Shown here piece by piece: positions 9,223-19,816 of a stretch of 64,000 nt of DNA (within the stretch, counting starts at the first letter, position 1; each line of letters starts with the position of its first letter). The stretch spans positions 2,542,001-2,606,000 of the forward strand of contig NZ_CP038213.1 of NCBI RefSeq assembly GCF_004526345.1. Direction: 5' to 3'. Under the pieces are notes generated by a model. It saw nothing but the letters and a program-made list of their open reading frames with translations, ran no database searches and was not told the origin of the DNA. Source of the DNA: Ornithinimicrobium flavum (lineage in GTDB: Bacteria > Actinomycetota > Actinomycetes > Actinomycetales > Dermatophilaceae). The translations under genes and the position numbers were made by a program.

Positions 9223-10752
9223 TCAGTCCAGGACCCCGCACGCGGGGACGTCGGTCGTCCTCGGGGCGGGGGCGCCGACCGTGGGTATGCCGAGGCTCAC
9301 CGCAGGCTTCCTCGTGGTCCCCGGGGTGCCCCCGTCCTGGAGGGCCGCCCAGGCGTCGCCACCCCGGGTGCGGCGCACGGCGTACGTGCCTCCGCGGACC
9401 CCGGAGTCGGCGATGAGGTGGTGGGGGGCGCCGTAGGTGACCTCGACGCTCACCTCGTCACCGGGGCGGGGCCGCTCCGCGCCGGCGGGCACGGCGAAGT
9501 GCACGAGCCGGTTGTCCTGGGCCCGGCCCGACAGCCGCTCGGTCTCGACGTCCTTGCGGCCCTCCCCCGGTGCGACCAGCACCTCGACCTCGCGGCCCTC
9601 GAGCTCGCGGTTGCCCGCCCAGGAGACCTCCTCCTGCACGGCGAGCAGGCGGTCGAAACGCTCCTGGACGACCGCCTTCGGGACCTGCTCGGGCATCGTC
9701 GCGGCGGGCGTGCCGGGGCGGATGGAGTACTGGAAGGTGAAGGCGCTGGAGAACCGGGAGGCCCGGACGACGTCGAGCGTGGCCTGGAAGTCCTCCTCGG
9801 TCTCACCCGGGAAGCCGACGATGAGGTCGGTCGTGATGGCCGCGTCGGGGATCTGCGCGCGGACCCGGTCGAGGATTCCGAGGAACTTCTCGGAGCGGTA
9901 GGAGCGGCGCATGGCCCGCAGCACCCGGTCCGAGCCGGACTGCAGCGGCATGTGCAGGCTCGGCATGACGTTGGGCGTCTGCGCCATCGCGGTGATGACG
10001 TCGTCGGTGAACGCCGCCGGGTGGGGGCTGGTGAAGCGCACGCGCTCCAGCCCGTTCACCTCTCCGCAGGCGCGGAGCAGCCTGCCGAAGGCCAGCCGGT
10101 CGCCGAACTCGACGCCGTAGGTGTTGACGTTCTGCCCCAGCAGGGTGATCTCCACGACCCCCTGGGCGACGAGCGCCTCGACCTCGGCGAGGATCTCTCC
10201 GGGGCGGCGGTCCTTCTCCTTGCCGCGCAGGGCCGGGACGATGCAGAAGGTGCAGGTGTTGTTGCAGCCGACGGAGATCGAGACCCAGGCGGAGTAGGCC
10301 GAGTCGCGTCGGGTCGGCAGGGTGGAGGGGAAGACGTCCAGGGCCTCGAGGATCTCCACCTCGGCGGCCCGGTTGTGCCGGGCCCGGTCCAGCAGCGCGG
10401 GCAGCGACCCGACGTTGTGGGTGCCGAAGACGACGTCGACCCAGGGGGCGCGCTCGACGATGGTCGAGCGATCCTTCTGCGCCAGGCACCCGCCGACGGC
10501 GATCTGCATGTCGGGGTTGGCCTGCTTGGCCGGACGCAGCTGGCCGAGGTTGCCGTAGAGCTTGTTGGCGGCGTTCTCGCGCACGGCGCAGGTGTTGAAC
10601 ACGACGACGTCGGCGACGTCGGGCCGCGCGGTCACGGGGAGACTCGCGAGGTCGACGTACCCGGCCGTCTCGAGGAGCCCGGCGAGCCGCTCGGAGTCGT
10701 GCACGTTCATCTGGCACCCGTGGGTGCGTACGTCATAGGTCCTGGTGCTCAT
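9223..10752 (-). CDS. miaB: tRNA-2-methylthio-N6-dimethylallyladenosine synthase MiaB
   Basis: Radical SAM methylthiotransferase that adds the 2-methylthio group to i6A37 of tRNAs, 509 aa, normal for the family. Seen: N-terminal MTTase domain with the cluster cysteines in [15 protein letters not shown] and GGCLAQ, then the radical SAM cluster GCNNTCTFC (CxxxCxxC) near residue 165 with [13 protein letters not shown], and a C-terminal TRAM domain. The frame is open to 10779 but ATG at 10752 gives the conserved [16 protein letters not shown] start. DUF1275 lies 8 bp upstream on the same strand; the miaB -10 overlaps its stop codon. Confidence 0.95.
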   Translation of the reverse strand: MSTRTYDVRTHGCQMNVHDSERLAGLLETAGYVDLASLPVTARPDVADVVVFNTCAVRENAANKLYGNLGQLRPAKQANPDMQIAVGGCLAQKDRSTIVERAPWVDVVFGTHNVGSLPALLDRARHNRAAEVEILEALDVFPSTLPTRRDSAYSAWVSISVGCNNTCTFCIVPALRGKEKDRRPGEILAEVEALVAQGVVEITLLGQNVNTYGVEFGDRLAFGRLLRACGEVNGLERVRFTSPHPAAFTDDVITAMAQTPNVMPSLHMPLQSGSDRVLRAMRRSYRSEKFLGILDRVRAQIPDAAITTDLIVGFPGETEEDFQATLDVVRASRFSSAFTFQYSIRPGTPAATMPEQVPKAVVQERFDRLLAVQEEVSWAGNRELEGREVEVLVAPGEGRKDVETERLSGRAQDNRLVHFAVPAGAERPRPGDEVSVEVTYGAPHHLIADSGVRGGTYAVRRTRGGDAWAALQDGGTPGTTRKPAVSLGIPTVGAPAPRTTDVPACGVLD

Positions 10753-10760
10753 GGCGCCTT

Positions 10761-11510
10761 CTAGGGTACGTGCTTCCACGGACGGTTCCCGCCCGCGAAG
10801 AGCGGCGGCACGGAGACCCCGAGCAGGAGGACGGCCGGCACCAGCAGGACGGGGAAGCCGAGCGCCAGGAACCCGAGGGCGCCCAGCACGCCGCCGACGA
10901 AGAAGAGCCCGACGATCGTGGCGAGCATGAGCAGCTTCGGCAGGTCGCCACGGACCGGGTCAGGGTCGGCGGGGCGTCGTGGATAGGCCATCTTGCCCAG
11001 CTCGATGCCGATGTCGGTGACCATCCCGGTCACGTGCGTCGTGCGGATCGTGGCGCCCGACACCTTCGTGATGAGGGCATTCTGCTGACCCATGACGAAG
11101 CCCAGCACGGCGACGATGAGCCACTCGCGATGGGCCCACGTGACGCTCTCCGCCAGCCCGCCCACGATGAGGACGAGCACGGCCTCCACGAGCAGGACGA
11201 GCGCGAACCGGTCGTGCCGCAGCCGGCGGCGTGCCCAGTTGAACTGCAGCGCGCAGGCCATGGCACCCAGGACGAAGGAGGTGATGGCGACCAGGCCCAT
11301 GAGGACCACGGTCAGGCCGCCGAGCACCAGCCGGTCGGCGACGAGAGCGACCAGACCGGTCATGTGGGAGGTGTAGAAACCGACGGCGACGAACCCGACG
11401 GAGTTGAGCACGCCGGCGACCCAGGCCAGCAGGTAGGCGAGGTGCCGGTTGAGACGCTCGTCCCGGTCCCCCGCGGCGAGGTGCAGCAGGTGGGTGCCGC
11501 GAGAAGTCAC
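10761..11510 (-). CDS. YoaK family (DUF1275) membrane protein
   Basis: 249 aa integral membrane protein. The DUF1275 signatures are [27 protein letters not shown] near residues 33-60 and the later [33 protein letters not shown] near residues 140-172. Six hydrophobic helices are evident. The biochemical role of YoaK proteins is not established. The start is GTG at 11510; a weak -10-like TAGTCC lies 7 nt upstream. Confidence 0.85.
   Translation of the reverse strand: MTSRGTHLLHLAAGDRDERLNRHLAYLLAWVAGVLNSVGFVAVGFYTSHMTGLVALVADRLVLGGLTVVLMGLVAITSFVLGAMACALQFNWARRRLRHDRFALVLLVEAVLVLIVGGLAESVTWAHREWLIVAVLGFVMGQQNALITKVSGATIRTTHVTGMVTDIGIELGKMAYPRRPADPDPVRGDLPKLLMLATIVGLFFVGGVLGALGFLALGFPVLLVPAVLLLGVSVPPLFAGGNRPWKHVP
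10763..10768 (-). promoter_or_regulatory. Probable -10 element of miaB
   Basis: TACCCT on the minus strand, 10 nt before the miaB ATG, overlapping the TAG stop of the upstream gene. It would give a very short leader. Confidence 0.4.
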
Positions 11511-11605
11511 GGGTCAAGGACTATCAGGTCGGTCACGATCCGGGCCGGCCGGTGGGTCGCCCAGGACACGTCGAGGCCTCGGCACCGGCGGGGGGGTGTC
11601 AGGCG

Positions 11606-11611
11606 TAAGGT
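11606..11611 (+). promoter_or_regulatory. Probable -10 element of the DUF5709 gene
   Basis: TAAGGT about 38 bp before the ATG. This gene, unlike many here, also has a strong ribosome site, AAAGGAG at 11636-11642, so it probably has a true 5' leader. Confidence 0.45.
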
Positions 11612-11649
11612 GAGGACAGCAGTCCATCGCGAAGCAAAGGAGCGACGCC

Positions 11650-12201
11650 ATGAGTGAGCAGACCGACCGAGAGACGATCGGCGACGACCTCGGCGTGTGG
11701 AGCGTGGACGCGGAGGACCAGCTGCAGCCCGAGGACACCCTGGACGGCGAGGGTGACGTGCTGGACCGGGGCTTCCGGGTGGGGGACGGCTACCGCGGGG
11801 TGACGGCCTTCGGCGTGACCGCCGAGGAGCAGTCGCACGAGGAGACCATCGACCAGCGCATCCGCCAGGAGGAGCCCGACCCCTGGTCCGCCTACGGCGC
11901 GCCGGACAACGAGTCCGGGTTGGAGGACGACGGCCTGATCGGCGGTGACGACCCGGACGCGATCCGGCCCGAGCTCGACTACTACGGCGGACCCAACCAC
12001 CGGGTGGGTCGCATCATCGCCCCTGACGAGGGACGCTTCCCCGACCGTGAGTCACGGATGGTGGCGCGGGAGGGCCGGGCCACCAGCTGGGACTCCCCCG
12101 AGGAGTCGGCGATGCACTTCGTGGACGGCGACGAGGGGCTCGACGACCTTACCGAGGTCGAGTGGGAGCCGACGGACCGGTCAACCTCCGAGGAGGAGTG
12201 A
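11650..12201 (+). CDS. DUF5709 domain-containing protein
   Basis: 183 aa, highly acidic soluble protein without membrane segments or a signal peptide. Features resembling DUF5709 proteins of actinobacteria are WSVDAEDQLQPEDTLDG, GVTAFGVTAEEQSHEETIDQRIRQEEPDPW and a late RIIAPDEG. The family has no known function. The start is ATG with AAAGGAG seven nt upstream. It converges with recX, with a small hairpin between the two stop codons. Confidence 0.75.
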   Translation: MSEQTDRETIGDDLGVWSVDAEDQLQPEDTLDGEGDVLDRGFRVGDGYRGVTAFGVTAEEQSHEETIDQRIRQEEPDPWSAYGAPDNESGLEDDGLIGGDDPDAIRPELDYYGGPNHRVGRIIAPDEGRFPDRESRMVAREGRATSWDSPEESAMHFVDGDEGLDDLTEVEWEPTDRSTSEEE

Positions 12202-12215
12202 GCGGCCGGGATCAC

Positions 12216-12235
12216 CGCACCCGCTGACCGGTGCG
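12216..12235. terminator. Candidate bidirectional terminator between the DUF5709 gene and recX
   Basis: CGCACC and GGTGCG arms around an 8-nt loop, lying between two converging stop codons. The stem is short and there is no U-tract, as is common in high-GC actinobacteria. Confidence 0.35.
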
Positions 12236-12240
12236 CGGCG

Positions 12241-12822
12241 TCAGTCGCGCGCGTGCTCGGGCAGCCCGTCCAGCGCGTCCCGGATGACCTGGAGGGCGAC
12301 GCCGGGACCGTAGCCCTTGCGGGCCAGGAAGCCCGCGAGACGACGGGTCTGCACCTCACGGTCCAGGCCCCTCATCGTCCTCAGCCGACGAGCCACCAGG
12401 GCCCTGGCCTGCTCCCTCTCCCGCTCCGGGTCGATCTCCTCCAGGGCGGCGTCGACGATGTCGTCCGCGACCCCTTTGTGCCGGAGCTCGTGACGCAGGG
12501 CGCCTGCGGCCAACCCCTTGGTCTCCTGGCGCGAACGCACGAACATCTCGGCATACGCCTCGTCGTCCACCAGCCCGACCTCACCCATCCGGTCCAGGAC
12601 CCGGGCGGCGACGTCGGGCTCGCACCCTCGCTCGCGCAGCTTGTCCTCCAGCTGGCGACGGGTCCGGGGGCCCATCGCCAGCTGGCGCAGCACGATCCTG
12701 CGCGCGACCGAGTGGGGGTCCGGCTCCGCCTCCCGGGTGGGGCGCAGCCCGGAGGGGCTCGCTGCCGCCTCGGCCTCGGCCAGGGCATCCCGGGCCGCGG
12801 ACAGGCGGTCCGCCGCCGCCAT
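12241..12822 (-). CDS. recX: Regulatory protein RecX
   Basis: 193 aa inhibitor or modulator of RecA filaments. The three-helix RecX repeats are visible: RRIVLRQLAMGPRTRRQLEDKLRERG (about 42-67), VLDRMGEVGLVDDEAYAEMFVRSRQETKGLAAGALRHELRHKGV (about 76-120) and a C-terminal repeat ending GYGPGVALQVIRDAL. Its ATG overlaps the recA stop by one base (TGATG), giving strict translational coupling at low yield, as expected for a RecA regulator. It is presumably SOS-controlled from the recA promoter. Confidence 0.93.
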   Translation of the reverse strand: MAAADRLSAARDALAEAEAAASPSGLRPTREAEPDPHSVARRIVLRQLAMGPRTRRQLEDKLRERGCEPDVAARVLDRMGEVGLVDDEAYAEMFVRSRQETKGLAAGALRHELRHKGVADDIVDAALEEIDPEREREQARALVARRLRTMRGLDREVQTRRLAGFLARKGYGPGVALQVIRDALDGLPEHARD

Positions 12823-13919
12823 CAGAAGTCGACCGAGACCTCACCGGTGACCGGGTCGACCCCGGCCGGGAGGTCCTCGAGCGCCTCGACCGGCCGGGCG
12901 CCGATGCCGAGCTTCTCCTTGATCTTGCGGTCGATCTCGTCCGCGAGGTCAGGGTTGTCCTTGAGGAACTGCCGGGCGTTCTCCTTGCCCTGGCCCATCT
13001 GCTCGCCCTCGTAGGTGTACCAGGCGCCGGACTTGCGGACGAAGCCGTGCTCGACCCCCATGTCGATGAGGCCCCCCTCCCGCGAGATGCCCTGGCCGTA
13101 GAGGATGTCGAACTCGGCCTGCTTGAACGGCGGGGACACCTTGTTCTTGACGATCTTGGCGCGGGTGCGGTTGCCGACCGCGTCGGTGCCGTCCTTGAGC
13201 GTCTCGATGCGGCGGACGTCGATACGGACCGAGGCGTAGAACTTCAGCGCCTTGCCACCGGTCGTCGTCTCCGGGGAGCCGAACATCACGCCGATCTTCT
13301 CGCGCAGCTGGTTGATGAAGATCGCGGTCGTGCCGGTCGAGCTGAGGGCACCGGTGATCTTGCGCAGCGCCTGGCTCATGAGCCGCGCCTGCAGACCCAC
13401 GTGGCTGTCACCCATCTCGCCCTCGATCTCGGCGCGGGGCACCAGCGCGGCCACGGAGTCGATGACGATGATGTCCAGGGCACCGGAGCGGATCAGCATG
13501 TCGGCGATCTCCAGCGCCTGCTCACCGGTGTCGGGCTGGCTCACCAGCAGGGCGTCGGTGTCGACCCCGAGCTTCTTCGCGTACTCCGGGTCGAGCGCGT
13601 GCTCGGCGTCGATGAAGGCGGCGATGCCGCCGGCCTTCTGGGCGTTGGCCACCGCGTGCAGCGCGACCGTGGTCTTGCCGCTGGACTCCGGGCCGTAGAT
13701 CTCCACGACCCGCCCGCGGGGCAGTCCTCCGACCCCGAGGGCGACGTCGAGGGCGATGGAGCCGGTGGGGATGATCTGGATGGGAGGACGCTCCTCGTCA
13801 CCCAGGCGCATCACCGAGCCCTTGCCGTGCTGCTTCTCGATCTGCGCCATGACGGTGTCGAGCGCCCGCAGCTTGTCGTTGCCCGCCGCCTGCGGGTTCC
13901 TCGTGGTGGTGTGTGCCAT
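12822..13919 (-). CDS. recA: Recombinase RecA
   Basis: DNA strand-exchange ATPase and LexA co-protease, 365 aa. Walker A is GPESSGKTT near residue 75, the MAW-type and L1/L2 loops are intact ([48 protein letters not shown]), and the C-terminal tail is acidic. No intein is present. The start is ATG at 13919 with AAGGAG upstream. A leader of roughly 100-180 nt precedes it; an SOS-like box overlaps the distal promoter. The MA-H motif region and length match actinobacterial RecA closely. Confidence 0.98.
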   Translation of the reverse strand: MAHTTTRNPQAAGNDKLRALDTVMAQIEKQHGKGSVMRLGDEERPPIQIIPTGSIALDVALGVGGLPRGRVVEIYGPESSGKTTVALHAVANAQKAGGIAAFIDAEHALDPEYAKKLGVDTDALLVSQPDTGEQALEIADMLIRSGALDIIVIDSVAALVPRAEIEGEMGDSHVGLQARLMSQALRKITGALSSTGTTAIFINQLREKIGVMFGSPETTTGGKALKFYASVRIDVRRIETLKDGTDAVGNRTRAKIVKNKVSPPFKQAEFDILYGQGISREGGLIDMGVEHGFVRKSGAWYTYEGEQMGQGKENARQFLKDNPDLADEIDRKIKEKLGIGARPVEALEDLPAGVDPVTGEVSVDF

Positions 13920-14104
13920 GTGCCCTGCTCCTTGGTCTCGTGGGTGAGCGCGCCTACCTGCGACCGGCCTGCTGGCGCCGTCCCCCTCGGGTGCGAGGGG
14001 CGCTTCACCGCCGTCCGGTCAGACGCTAGATGCCCGGACCGACAGACCCGGCCGACACACCCCTACCTGTGGACAACCAGGTCGGGACGAGGACACCTGT
14101 GAGC

Positions 14105-14127
14105 AGGATACTCGCACCTGTGTACGA
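14105..14127 (-). promoter_or_regulatory. SOS (LexA) box and distal promoter of recA-recX
   Basis: TCGCACCTGTGTACGA at 14112-14127 matches the actinobacterial LexA consensus TCGAAC-N4-GTTCGA at 10 of 12 fixed positions and is itself nearly palindromic. TATCCT at 14105-14110 on the minus strand is a good -10 hexamer directly downstream, so LexA bound here would cover the promoter spacer. A second -10 candidate, TAGCGT (14023-14028), could give an SOS-independent transcript. Confidence 0.6.
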
Positions 14128-14185
14128 GTCTTCGGCGACACGCCGCGGCGCAGGAGTGGACAGGTGAACGGACCCGCTGACCCGC

Positions 14186-15328
14186 TCACTCCTCGGCGTG
14201 GACGAGGTACCCGCCCTCCACCCGCTCCAGACGCACGACACCCTGGGCGGCCGCGCCCCGCACGAACTGCAGGAACGAGCCGTAGCCGAGGGACTTCTCC
14301 GAGAAGCCCTCGCGGCGCTGCCGGAGCTGGTCCTTCAGGCCTGACAGCGCGACGCCCTGGCCGTCCTCGTCCAGGTCCTCGACCGTCGACCGCAGCAGCG
14401 AGAACGCCCCGGGCCGCTCCCCCTCGGGGAGGGTCACCTCCGGATCACCCTTGGCGGGACCCTCGGTCAGCTCGATGATGCCTCGGTCCGCGAGGTGCTG
14501 CAGCAGCTCGCCGAAGGCCCGGAAGCCGTGCGCCGCCTCGGAGAAGGTGGAGTCCTTGCGCAGCAGGGTCCGCTTGAGGACGGAGGCGGTCACCGCTCCT
14601 CCGGAGCTGCGCTGCAGGCCCGAGACCGTCTGGGCGACCAGGACGTCCAGGGCCGGCTGCTCCTGCTCCGGCTCCCGACCCTGGTCCTCCTCGCTCTCCG
14701 GCACGACGGCCTCCGGCCCGGACCGCGCGCCGCCCGGCCGCTGGTCGCCCTGGCCGTCGGTCGTCCGCGCGCCGGTGCCCTCCTTGGCCGAACCGCCCCG
14801 ACCCCCCTTGCGCGAGCGGCCGCGGGCCGCGGGTCCGCCGCTCTCCTCGGCCGGCACGACGCCGTCGAGGTCGTCGTAGTAGAGGAACTCGTCGCACGCC
14901 GGCGGCAGCATCGTGGAGGTCGAGTCCCGCACCCCGAAGCCGATGACCCGCTTGTTGAGCTCGCGCAGCTTGTGCACCAGCGGGGTGAAGTCACTGTCCC
15001 CGGTGCAGATCGCGAAGGTGGTGAGGTAGTCCCGCTCGTAGGCCAGCTCGATGGCGTCGACCGCCATCTTGATGTCCGCCGCGTTCTTGCGCGAGGCCCC
15101 CATCCGCTGGGTCATCTCGATGAGCTCGACGTGGTTGCGGGTGAGCATGCGCCTGTCCTCGTCGAAGTACGACCAGTCGGCGTAGGCCCGGCGGGTGACC
15201 ACGCGCCCGCGCTCGGCCAGGGCGTCGGCGACCGGCCGCAGGTCGAAGGGGACCCCCAGGTGGTCCCGCGAGCCGAGCGCGAGGTTCTCGTAGTCGATGA
15301 GCAGCGCGATCCGGTCCTCGTCATCCAT
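14186..15328 (-). CDS. NYN domain ribonuclease-like protein with two OST-HTH/LOTUS-type domains
   Basis: 380 aa. Residues 1-160 form a NYN (PIN-like) domain with the acidic motif IALLIDYENLA at the N-terminus, KNAADIKMAVDAIELAY and FAICTGDSDFTPLVHKLRELNKRVIGFG; the Asp residues of LLIDYEN, AADIKM and TGDSDF are the expected metal ligands. A charged, low-complexity linker (about 160-220) leads to two C-terminal winged-helix segments (about 228-300 and 310-378, each with a SFSEKS/TFSEAAHGFRAFGELLQHL-like core), matching OST-HTH (LOTUS). This is the layout of LabA/MARF1-like RNA-binding proteins. The ATG is set by a leaderless -10. Confidence 0.82.
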   Translation of the reverse strand: MDDEDRIALLIDYENLALGSRDHLGVPFDLRPVADALAERGRVVTRRAYADWSYFDEDRRMLTRNHVELIEMTQRMGASRKNAADIKMAVDAIELAYERDYLTTFAICTGDSDFTPLVHKLRELNKRVIGFGVRDSTSTMLPPACDEFLYYDDLDGVVPAEESGGPAARGRSRKGGRGGSAKEGTGARTTDGQGDQRPGGARSGPEAVVPESEEDQGREPEQEQPALDVLVAQTVSGLQRSSGGAVTASVLKRTLLRKDSTFSEAAHGFRAFGELLQHLADRGIIELTEGPAKGDPEVTLPEGERPGAFSLLRSTVEDLDEDGQGVALSGLKDQLRQRREGFSEKSLGYGSFLQFVRGAAAQGVVRLERVEGGYLVHAEE

Positions 15329-15335
15329 GTCCGCG

Positions 15336-15341
15336 AGCCTA
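15336..15341 (-). promoter_or_regulatory. -10 element for the leaderless NYN gene
   Basis: TAGGCT on the minus strand ends 7 nt before the ATG at 15328. Confidence 0.55.
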
Positions 15342-15631
15342 GTCCGCGGGGTGAGGCACCCACGTCAACCGCCCCGGCAGGGCCTCGCCTCCGGCCCGCG
15401 CTGGGCCCGCTGCTCCTCGCCGCCTTCTGGCTCACGGGCTACCCGGCCCTTCTTCGTCACAGGCCCGGATCGGGGTGGGCGAGGTCGTCGCCACCGCGGT
15501 CGTCGCCGGCTCGGCGCTGTCATCCTCCGAGCACCGGCGGCCCGGGCGTCGGCGCCGGCCCCTAGACTGATCTTCCACGGGACCCGACGCCGACGTCTTC
15601 CCTTCCCCTGCACCTCCGGCAAGGAAGTCTC
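15342..15631 (+). promoter_or_regulatory. Divergent leader region upstream of lysC
   Basis: No convincing gene. TAGACT at 15563-15568 is a plausible lysC -10, giving a leader of about 55-60 nt; AAGGAA at 15621-15626 is the ribosome site. I see no lysine riboswitch-like fold or leader peptide. One frame briefly encodes a hydrophobic stretch (about 15405-15450) but has no start or coding context. Confidence 0.4.
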
Positions 15632-18012
<2,381 letters not shown>

Positions 18013-18016
18013 GCCC

Positions 18017-18040
18017 GCAGGGCGAGGGCGGAGCCCCTGC
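18017..18040. terminator. Candidate terminator between asd and the converging gene
   Basis: GCAGGG and CCCTGC arms around a 12-nt loop fill almost the whole gap between the two converging stop codons. Weak stem; low confidence. Confidence 0.3.
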
Positions 18041-18538
18041 TCAGCCGAGCGGCCCGGGCTGCGAGGGGCCGTCCGGCCCGGGAAGCTGGGGCGCCTCGGC
18101 GGAGGCTGCCGCCGGCCCACCACCGGCGAGCGCCTGCCGGATCGTGTCGATCACGGCCTGCTCCTCGGGGGCGACGCCGTCCGAGGCCGAGGCGACCTGG
18201 TCGGCGGCGGCCAGCACGACGTCCCGGAAACCCTGCACGTGCTCGGGGTCCTTGGCCTCCAGGACCTGCACGGCCTGCCTGAGGTCCTCGACGGTGGCCG
18301 CCTCGATCTGCTCCGGGCTGCCGGTCGGCGGGGTGGGGAACCCGCCGCCACGGAGCAGCTCCTGCACGCCGGCCGGGGCGGCGGCGAAGGCACGGGAGCC
18401 GGCCATGGACTCCTTGAACATCGAGAAGAAGCCGGGGTCGGCACGCGAGACGAGCGCGATCGCGCCGAAGGCGGACCGCTTGACAAGGGCCTGCTCGTCC
18501 TCGGTGAGGTCGGGGGCTGCGCTGGGGTGGTCGGTCAT
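18041..18538 (-). CDS. Hypothetical protein
   Basis: 165 aa soluble protein without a signal peptide. The centre is helical and Ala-rich (EDEQALVKRSAFGAIALVSRADPGFFSMFKESMAGSRAF); the last 35 residues are Pro/Gly/Ala-rich and probably disordered. I do not recognise a family. Coding status is supported by strong GC third-position bias and by the tidy gap to asd. The start is ATG at 18538, with CAGACT 6 nt upstream as a weak leaderless -10. Confidence 0.6.
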   Translation of the reverse strand: MTDHPSAAPDLTEDEQALVKRSAFGAIALVSRADPGFFSMFKESMAGSRAFAAAPAGVQELLRGGGFPTPPTGSPEQIEAATVEDLRQAVQVLEAKDPEHVQGFRDVVLAAADQVASASDGVAPEEQAVIDTIRQALAGGGPAAASAEAPQLPGPDGPSQPGPLG

Positions 18539-18580
18539 GCGGCGAGTCTGCCCGCCCCGCGCGGGTCTGTCCTGTCGAGG

Positions 18581-18796
18581 TCAGGCCCGGTGGTGCTGCA
18601 GGTGGTGGTGCTCGGGCGGGACCGGCATGTCGCGGCAGACCGCCTCCCACACCACCCGCACGCGCTCCCCGTCCTCGATCGCCTGGTCGGCCGTGCGCCC
18701 CTGCAGCGAGCCGAGCGACTGGGTGGAGGCGACGACGGCGGCATACCCCCGCCCGAACTCCTGCTCCATCAGCGCCCAGAACTCACTCACCCGCAT
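18581..18796 (-). CDS. DUF3046 domain-containing protein
   Basis: 71 aa. MRVSEFWALMEQEFGRGYAAVVASTQSLGSLQGRTADQAIEDG and the later VRVVWEAVCRDMPVP match the small actinobacterial DUF3046 family, often found close to recA-recX. The function is unknown. The C-terminus is His-rich (EHHHLQHHRA), beyond the family core and unusual. The ATG is placed by a leaderless -10 element. Confidence 0.8.
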   Translation of the reverse strand: MRVSEFWALMEQEFGRGYAAVVASTQSLGSLQGRTADQAIEDGERVRVVWEAVCRDMPVPPEHHHLQHHRA

Positions 18797-18802
18797 CGTC
18801 CC

Positions 18803-18808
18803 AGGCTA
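18803..18808 (-). promoter_or_regulatory. -10 element for the leaderless DUF3046 gene
   Basis: TAGCCT on the minus strand ends 6 nt before the ATG at 18796. Confidence 0.55.
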
Positions 18809-18813
18809 GGTCA

Positions 18814-19731
18814 TCAGGTGAGCAGGACCACCACGGCGAGCATCGCCGGCATCGCCAGGGCGGTGGTGACGAAGACCGCCTCCCTCGCCACCTGGACGCC
18901 CCGCCCGTAGGCGACCGCGAGGATGAAGACGTTCTGCGCCGTCGGCAGCGCGGCCAGGACGCCCGCGGCCAGGACCTCCCGGTCGCTCAGCCCGAGCACC
19001 GGCCCGGCCACCAGCACGGCGACCGCCGGCATGAGCAGGAGCTTGAGCGCCGCCGTGGCGAGCAGCTCGCCCCGCCCTCCGGCCCGTCCCGGCACCGGTG
19101 ACAACCGCAGGGAGATGCCGAAGGCGATGAGCATGCAGGGGATGGCCAGCCCGCCGATGGTCTCGACCGGGTCCCGCACCAGCGGGGGCAGCGGCAGGCC
19201 GGCGAGGTTGACCGCCAGGCCCAGCAGGGTCCCGACGGTGAGCGGGTTGGTCAGGGGCGAGCGCAGCACCCGTCCCAACGAGACGCGCCCGCCCCCGCTG
19301 GCGTCCAGCGCCGCCAGCCAGACGGGCTGGAGCAGGACCAGCTGCAGCAGCAGGATGGGGGCGGCCCAGCCCGCGTCGCCCAGCACGTAGATCGCGATCG
19401 GGACGCCGAGGTTGTTGCTGTTGACGTAGCTGACGCTCATCCCGCCCATGAGCGAGTGCGTCCAGTCGCGCCTCCAGACCAGCCGGGCCAGGAGCAGGTA
19501 GCCGGCCGCCGTCACCACCACCGCCGCGAGGCTCGCGACCAGGAAGCCGGAGAAGACCACCGCCACGTCGGCGTCGGCGACGACGAGGAAGAGCAGGGCC
19601 GGCGAGCCCACCCGGAAGGTCAGCGTGCCCAGCATCTTCTGCTCGGCGGGCCCGAAGAGCCCGACGTGCGCCACCAGCCAGCCGACACCCACGACGACCG
19701 CGATGAGCGAGAAGCCCTGGAGCACTGCCAT
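18814..19731 (-). CDS. AEC family (auxin efflux carrier-like) transporter
   Basis: 305 aa membrane protein with about ten hydrophobic helices in two halves. Typical AEC features are the first-half GGMSVSYVNSNNLGVPIAIYVLGD (Asn-rich crossover) and a second-half repeat ending AAGVLAALPTAQNVFILAVAYGRG. Bacterial AEC proteins export or take up organic anions such as malate; the substrate is not predictable here. The frame is open to 19818, but ATG at 19731 begins at the first helix; upstream residues are Arg/Pro-rich. It is divergent from the carboxyltransferase gene. Confidence 0.85.
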   Translation of the reverse strand: MAVLQGFSLIAVVVGVGWLVAHVGLFGPAEQKMLGTLTFRVGSPALLFLVVADADVAVVFSGFLVASLAAVVVTAAGYLLLARLVWRRDWTHSLMGGMSVSYVNSNNLGVPIAIYVLGDAGWAAPILLLQLVLLQPVWLAALDASGGGRVSLGRVLRSPLTNPLTVGTLLGLAVNLAGLPLPPLVRDPVETIGGLAIPCMLIAFGISLRLSPVPGRAGGRGELLATAALKLLLMPAVAVLVAGPVLGLSDREVLAAGVLAALPTAQNVFILAVAYGRGVQVAREAVFVTTALAMPAMLAVVVLLT

Positions 19732-19803
19732 CACGAGCAGCCATGATGGCACCCCGGGCCGGGCCGGCCGCCGCCCGTGCCCGGACCTCCCCGCATCCGC
19801 TGC

Positions 19804-19809
19804 TACCGT
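19804..19809 (+). promoter_or_regulatory. -10 element for the leaderless carboxyltransferase gene
   Basis: TACCGT ends 7 nt before the ATG at 19817. Confidence 0.55.
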
Positions 19810-19816
19810 TCCCGCC

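Noticed and set aside
15342..15631. Lysine riboswitch or a small membrane-protein gene upstream of lysC
   Set aside because: No conserved riboswitch helices could be recognised, and the hydrophobic frame lacks a start codon with a ribosome site or -10.
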